64,000 bases of DNA from Thermothielavioides terrestris NRRL 8126 (Eukaryota > Ascomycota > Sordariomycetes > Sordariales > Chaetomiaceae), in the NCBI RefSeq assembly GCF_000226115.1, contig NC_016458.1, positions 9,095,501 through 9,159,500 on the forward strand. The letters are read 5' to 3'. The notes under the pieces are model-generated. The model saw nothing but the letters and a program-made list of their open reading frames with translations. It was not told the origin of the DNA and searched no databases. This document shows, one piece after another, positions 58,171 through 64,000 of this stretch (its first letter is position 1; each line of letters starts with the position of its first letter). Made by a program: the position numbers and the translations under genes.

Positions 58171-61100
58171 AGCTCTCCCCCGATGCCGGGCATTGGTGGA
58201 AGACGCTGTACGAGGTACGGGTTCGGAGGTGCATTAAGGGATCCGGAATTAGCCAGCCAAAGCACTATAGAAGGACTGGAGGATTTGGCGTAGATTGGGA
58301 GCGGGGACTCGAAAGACTGGTTTCTCCTCCCTGGCCGCCATGGGTTCGCCAGGCACCGAGGCTCATTCATTCTGGCCTGGCCGGACGTCAAGTTGGCAAC
58401 CAATACCCATCCCCTGCGTGATGAAAGCTCGAGCGCAAGACGACACCTTTTGTCTTGTTATTTATTTAAATGTACATTGACCTCACCTCATAGTAATCAC
58501 GTTCAGGGTTGTTTAATCGAGCAACGGAGTTTCGGCCACCGTCTCCCGGCGTCCTCTCCTGGCCATTGTTCTGGGCAAGGTCTCATGAAGCTTGAGCTCG
58601 AGCTGAGCTCGACGAGTGGGTCTAGTCGCCGAGACAGGGCTGCCGCTCACCATGATTGCGTTTGCCCTCGTAGACAAACTCGGCCGTAGAGCGCCGGCTC
58701 CGGTCAAGTCCTGGATCTCTCCGTATACAGTTTGTTGTTTTGAGCCTTGGCAGTGGGCATCGAGAAGGCCCTCATCATGTTCAACCCCTCCTCATCTACA
58801 GCTCTACGCAACACCACGTATAACCGGCTTGCACATGGCCTTATCGGCGATGTGGAACAGACAACAAGCAGAAGAGTGCAATTCCTCTTCTTGCGCCGGA
58901 CTGGCATGCATGTGCCAGAAGAAGGGCAGTTCGGCGCGGTGCGACGCCGGAGGACGCCTGTGTTTGTTGCACTGCGCTTGTTTGTGTCAGCCACCGGCGC
59001 ACACACACAAAGACATACTGTGCCGTGTCCCGGAGAAACCGAGTCAGGAAGTTTGTCCGGGAACGTTTTTTGTGTGTGCGGGTAGGTCGGGCGTTCTGTG
59101 GGCTGTGGGCCGGGCATTGGGGGGCAGCTCGGCGTGTCTCGGAGGCGAGGCGTTGGCGTTGACGGTCGTCTGACCGACACCAATTGCGGTGCGCAAGATG
59201 GTGCGCAGTAGTGTAAAATACGGATGGCTACCTTACCTACCTTACCTAAGGTACTTGAGGTAATAACATCATTAAAGTCAACGAGCTTTCCGATACGAAG
59301 CAACAAATAACAACACTCCGCAGTGAGCGGTTTGTGAAGAACAGCCGCAGGGCGACAAATCCGGGCTTCCCGTACACGAGCGAGAGAACACAACGAACGA
59401 GCGAACGAACTGGATTGTCTGGAGCGGGCGGTCCGGACTCGGGTGGGGAAGTCGCTGTGGAACACCGCGCAGTGGGAATCTCCTGTTTTATCTCCGAAAA
59501 TCCCGGCAGGCTGGCAACGCCCCGGCGCGGTTTTCGTGTCGGCGAACCTCAGATGTGACAAATTCACGGGTGACAAGGGATGAATATAGTATAGCGTAGT
59601 GTATGTACTTCTAACTACATACTGCAAAGTGTGTGGCGACAGATGATAACTCATAAACCGCTTCGCCTGAAGCATCGGGCCTGGAACGGGCACCTGTTGT
59701 CGCGGTTGTTGTTGCTGCTGCCGTTCGCTTGTTCGTGCTGCTCGGGTTCGCTGGTGTCGGCGTCCATGGCGGTGTTCGTGTCACACGTTGCGTAAGGCAG
59801 CCAGGGCTCCAGTAGTTATCCGTAATCCATACACTACTCGGATCACCCCCCAAGCCCGCCGCGACTCGCACAGTCGAGGACGCGGCGGGTAGCCGAGCTT
59901 CCACATTCCCTCTTTGGGGAAAATAGCGTTATCGTCCCGGCCGCCCGCTCAACCGACAACTTGAGATGAACTGCACAGCACATAGGTCAGGTACCTTATA
60001 TACGGAGATACGGAACCGTACATTGTCGAGCACCTTCGAGGTGCTACGATGCTAAGCCGCCTGCGTTGGTGATTTCGGAACAGATAATCCTAAAGGATGG
60101 TGCGCAAGGAGGTTTTAATCCGTGCAGTTGCCCCACACACGCGTGGGATTCGGAGATCAGAACTCGGGCATCACCATCACCACGCACCGGCCGCGGAGAT
60201 AATGGACCCACTGTCGCTCACGTTAGTGGGACTTGGCGCTGAACTCTGGGAGCTGCCGTTGGGGTCGCGAAAGCGAATTGACGGGAGTTGCCGCGGCTTG
60301 GGCTTGTGCTTCGCTTTTTGGGCAGAAGCAATGAGCCAGAGACGAAGGCGTATCCCGGACGGAATACCTACCTCCCGAACAAGCGGAGTGTACTGTACAC
60401 TACACTCCAGTACAGTACATGTGTGGCAAGCAGCCTCAGCAGGGAACCCTGGCTCGTGCGGGCCGACTTTAACCCCTGCTGACATGCCGACCTGTTGGAA
60501 GCATTGGATGCATGAGAGGCAAGGCGGAAAGGAAAGACCAACAAACCATCGGGGAGGTTGCCCATTTATCGAAGAACTGCCCTCCTCGGCAAGTTCTGGG
60601 TTAATTCTTGGTCCCGACTTGCACCTTCCCCACGAACAAGAACTCCAACCAATACCCGGAATTCTCTGTCCGACGTTAGCCCAGAAGAGGCAAGTGTCGG
60701 TGATTAGCTTCCCAGCCCCCGCATTCCGCCCGAGATGCCGATCTAACGACAATATCCTTCGTGGGTCTCTGAAAGACGCCCGAGCAGCCCACTGGCTCCA
60801 GCACTGGACGAAAAGCCGCGGAACTGGAAGTGGATGCGGGTTGGAGCAGCATTTTCGCTCTCGTGATGCTCCCGTCTGCCCGGGACAGCCAAAAGGGGAG
60901 CGTCGGGGGATCGCTGCGCTTGACTCGATAACTACACAGGAGCTCGGGGAACCGTCCAGCGGCCCGGCGCAGCCTTTTTTTTTTTTTTTTTCCCCCTTCC
61001 CGCATCCCGTATCCGTCCGGACCTTCTCTACCACCACCCCCTTTCGCTTACAGAATACTGTTAACCTTGCCGGTGCGGTTTTGCCCATTGCGTTCTAGTT

Positions 61101-61290
61101 TGTCTTTTGCCTGCCTGCCTCATTCTGTTGCTTGGGCTGCTGCCGATTGTGTCTCCCGCACCTCCCACCACCCGCCACCCACCACCGAGCCGATTCTCCC
61201 TCCCACACACCCGTCATCACCCTTGTGTTCGCGCTCGCCCTTCCGGGAGCTCTGGCGGGACATCGAGTCCTGCCGAACCCGGCTGCGGAC
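58171..61290. other. 3.1 kb non-coding, likely long promoter/5' UTR of the zinc-cluster gene
   Basis: Both strands have chance open frames over 60097-61098, a sign of GC bias and not coding. Simple TACCTTACC/TACCTAAGG repeats occur near 59225-59265, a perfect inverted repeat at 60389-60419, and a T-run at 60967-60990. No conserved protein or RNA was recognised. Confidence 0.55.
60389..60419. repeat. Perfect 10-bp inverted repeat
   Basis: TGTACTGTAC (60389-60398) and GTACAGTACA (60410-60419) are exact reverse complements separated by 11 bp. It lies about 0.9 kb upstream of the zinc-cluster gene and may be a palindromic protein-binding site. Confidence 0.6.
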
Positions 61291-64000
61291 ATGGACGTGG
61301 ACATGGCCACGGACGCTGCGCCAGCAGCTGCAGCTGCAGCTCCAGCTCCAGCTCCAGCTCCAGCCCCAGCTCCAGCCCCAGCTTCCTGTCAAGCTCCGGC
61401 ACCAGCTCCGGCTTCAGCTCCAGCCACAGCGCCACCCGCGCCTTCGCCCGCCGGGAGTCCTGGCACCGTCAAGGTCGCCGAGCCCAGGCGGCGCAACCGG
61501 CCCGCGCTCTCGTGCATCCAGTGCAGGACGCGCAAGATCCGCTGCGACCGCAACGAACCGTGTGCCAGTTGCCTGAAGTCCAAGATCGTCAATTGCACCT
61601 ATGAGGAGGCGCGCCGTCCGAAGCCGCGCCTATGGAGGCTGTCCCCAGCCCCGGCCGTGGGCCACCCCGAACTCTCTCCGACCGCAGCCGAGGACCGACT
61701 GGCTGCCGGCTCCGCTTTCGCCTTCCGGGACGCGGCAGGGCCGGCCCCGCCCCCAACTTCGGACCCTGCCCGGCCCGGTTCCGGCGCTGCGCCCCCGGAG
61801 CCCCTGCCGGTCACGAGCCCACATTCGCTGCCGCGGGCGCACCACGTCGACTCGGGCACAGGGACCGCAGGAGCCCTCGGCAGCACGACCGCGCTCGCCG
61901 AGCGCGTTAGGCAATTGGAGCAACAGCTTGCCGATGCGCTCAAGCGCCCGGAGTACAGCTCGCCGTTGTCGCGCTCGGCGCATACAGCATTATCCCCAGA
62001 CCATGGGCCCTTTCCCCGGCGGCTCTCGGGAGCTAGCTCTGTGATGAATGGAGACAAACTCGTACGTCGCTTCGTCCTTCCCAAGTGCTGCATCGCTCCG
62101 TCAGCGTCGTCATTCGTGTATACCTACCTACGGTGAAAACTCGATCGCGCCTCACTGGCTGTGCGGCCACGCCTCGAACCTGTCGGGCTGACTGTCCGAC
62201 AGTTTCCTCTCGTCGTCGACGTCGCCCAGCGCATCGAATCGGACAAGAGCTCCGACGTCCACTTCGTTTTGCACAAGTGCAGGGAACTAGGCAAAACCGT
62301 GCTGGCCAGAGGTACTCCCGCCTCTGTCTCCCTTCAGCTCGGCAGCGCCATACCGCCCCAAGAGACTGCCCTGCGGCTAGTCGACGCCTACTTCAGGACC
62401 TTTGAGTGCGTCTACAGGATCCTTCACCGGCCCACCTTCTGGCAAGGCTACCGGAAATACTGGGAACAGCCCGGCGCCACCGACTCGGCTTTTGTGGTAC
62501 AGTTCCAACTCTGCATGGCCATCGGCACGTGCTTTGAGGACGGCGGACCGGCTCTCCGCCGTTCGGCTGCTCAGTGGATACACGAAGCTCAAGTTTGGCT
62601 CGTCTCCTCTTTGTCTTCCATGAAGTCGCGGTTCAACTTCGCCGGTCTCCAAATTTTGTGCCTGCTCCATCTGGCCAGGGAGACTTGCGGCGTTGGAGGA
62701 GACTTGGCCTGGATCAGTGCCGGCTCTCTGCTGCGAACCGCTATGCACCTGGGTTTACACCGCGATCCGGACAACGTCCCCACCATGTCCGCGTTCAACG
62801 CGGAAATGAGACGGCGACTGTGGGCCACCGTTCTCGAGATTGTGGTGCAGTCGAGCTTGGACTCCGGCGCCCCCCCTCTCCTGGGCCTGTCCGACTTCGA
62901 CACCCGGCCGCCCTCAAATTACGATGATGACCAGCTTGCCGAAAATGCCAAGTTCCCCTCCATACCCCGGCCTCCGAACGCCTTTACGGAGACCACCGTC
63001 CAGCTCGCACTTCTTCGCTCGGTTCCCGTACGGCTGGCCATCGCCCAGTACGTCAACCACTTTAACTCACTCGGCACGTTCGAGGAAACCCTGAAGTGGA
63101 ACAACGAGTTGACAAATGCATGCCGGACGCTTTCCGCCACCTTTCAGCCTTTCTACGATCCTGCAGGCATTCTTCCTAAACGCCTCTCGTTGTTCCAGCT
63201 CCGGCTGGCAGAGCACATGGTGCATCGCTTCTTCTTGGCGCTGAACCACCCGTGGCTGTGGTCAGCGCACAACAACCCCGCTTACTACTTTGCTCGGAAG
63301 ATGTGTGTCGAGACCTCCCTCAAGCTGTACAGGGCCATTGCCACAGGGTCACCCGCCGGCGACTCTGGGACAGCAAGTCAATCCGACGACTTCACCAGAC
63401 TCTCCACATGCGGGTACGGTGCGTTCCGATCGGTCCCGACTCTAGCTGTCCTCACGATTTGTCTCGAGCTCTTGTGGCAAGTCCAAGAAGACCGGTCCTT
63501 CCGCCATAGCATCAGCATCGACCAGCCACATGATCGGCCCGCTCGCGGCAGCGAAGCGGACATCAACAATCCCGTTGGCATGGGCATCGGGAGCGGTGCC
63601 GCTCCGCGACAAGAACTGCTTGAAGCCGTCAGGTACTCTATCGGCTGGGCTGAGCGGCGCATCCGGTGTGGAGAAACCAATGTGAAAGCTTACCTGTTAT
63701 TCTGTGCCCTGCTATGCCAGGCCCAAGCGATCCAGCGAGGCGCCTCGGACGCAGAAGTGGAACGTCAGGTCATGAATTCGGTGGCGGAAGAGTTGAACCA
63801 CTGCTTGCTCCTGCTGAAGGACGCCGCTGGCCGTGACCCCTCCCTGGCGTCGGCCGGTACGGCAACCAACGGCGGAAGGGTCAGTATATCCCACGGAAGT
63901 CCGCCTGAAGCAGGTGGTGAATGGGGACCAGATGAGGCGGTAAGGAGGGATCCTGACTTTGCTCCGGCCTCGGGCGGGCTGGCTGAGTTCGCACAGACAC
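61291..64000 (+). CDS. Zn(II)2Cys6 transcription factor (3' end beyond the window)
   Basis: Exon 1 (61291-62061) and exon 2 (62203 to the window end, open throughout) give at least 856 residues; the intron is 141 bp. After an Ala/Pro-rich N-terminus comes the zinc cluster CIQCRTRKIRCDRNEPCASC plus a sixth Cys eight residues later, preceded by a basic PRRRNRP patch. A short heptad region (LAERVRQLEQQLADAL) should dimerise it. The fungal-specific TF middle homology domain follows in exon 2 (SAGSLLRTAMHLGLHRDPDN, AEMRRRLWATVLEIVVQSSL). It is a nuclear DNA-binding regulator with unknown targets. The start at 61291 is the first ATG of MDVDMATD; upstream in-frame codons lack conserved sequence. Confidence 0.9.

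Noticed and set aside
58704..59693. 329-codon minus-strand frame
   Set aside because: It has no domain, irregular composition and simple TACCTTACC repeats inside; it is probably a chance frame.
60097..61098. Overlapping 300-codon frames on both strands upstream of the zinc-cluster gene
   Set aside because: Both strands are open over the same stretch, neither has motifs, and the plus frame ends in promoter-like T-runs.

Overview
The window looks like nuclear DNA of a filamentous ascomycete, most likely a Sordariomycete near the Sordariales/Chaetomiaceae. The reasons are short GT-AG introns of about 48-150 bp (often with a CTAAC or CTGAC branch site), GC-rich coding sequence with C/G at third positions, single-copy fungal housekeeping proteins (Fip1, Nup49, Rpc31, Hsm3-like, Sec7, pyruvate dehydrogenase E2), a Zn(II)2Cys6 regulator, and an AT-rich transposon block with the CpA-to-TpA footprint of repeat-induced point mutation (RIP). 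Genus and species cannot be fixed from sequence alone. Splice sites below were placed by hand from consensus sites, reading frame and family motifs.

Layout. (1) 1-12,130 is an AT-rich, gene-free block. A complete but dead Gypsy LTR retrotransposon (3023-10340, two 386-bp LTRs, 5-bp target duplication ATAGT) sits inside the reverse transcriptase of an older, also dead, Copia element whose halves lie at 1-3022 and from 10341 on. (2) 12.3-22 kb is an accessory gene region: aldo-keto reductase, two NmrA-like Rossmann proteins, a broken DUF1295 (steroid-reductase-like) gene, an auxin-efflux-type carrier, and a secreted Cys-rich glycoprotein built from three related modules. (3) 22.8-25.3 kb is a mosaic: repeated decayed fragments of the third RRM of a Csx1/Nam8-type gene, a DUF7730 fragment, four copies of a hairpin-forming sequence, and a small spliced reading frame. 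(4) 25.3-29 kb has no supportable gene. (5) 29-36.3 kb holds a Ser/Thr-rich secreted protein, a NIF3/YqfO-like protein, an alpha/beta hydrolase and a vanillyl-alcohol-oxidase-type flavoenzyme with an 11-nt exon. (6) 36.3-39.1 kb is empty. (7) 39.2-58.2 kb is a conserved housekeeping block with three head-to-head pairs (FIP1/NUP49, RPC31/HSM3-like, SEC7/E2). (8) 58.2-61.3 kb is non-coding, followed by a zinc-cluster transcription factor cut by the window end.

The housekeeping genes cover mRNA 3'-end formation, nuclear pore, RNA polymerase III, proteasome assembly, Golgi ARF activation and mitochondrial pyruvate oxidation. They share neighbourhood and promoters, not a pathway. The accessory genes near the transposon block are redox, transport or secreted functions. 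No polyketide synthase, NRPS or terpene synthase is present, so I do not call a biosynthetic cluster. The observations most worth a second look are the Csx1-fragment array with its hairpins and the three-module secreted protein.
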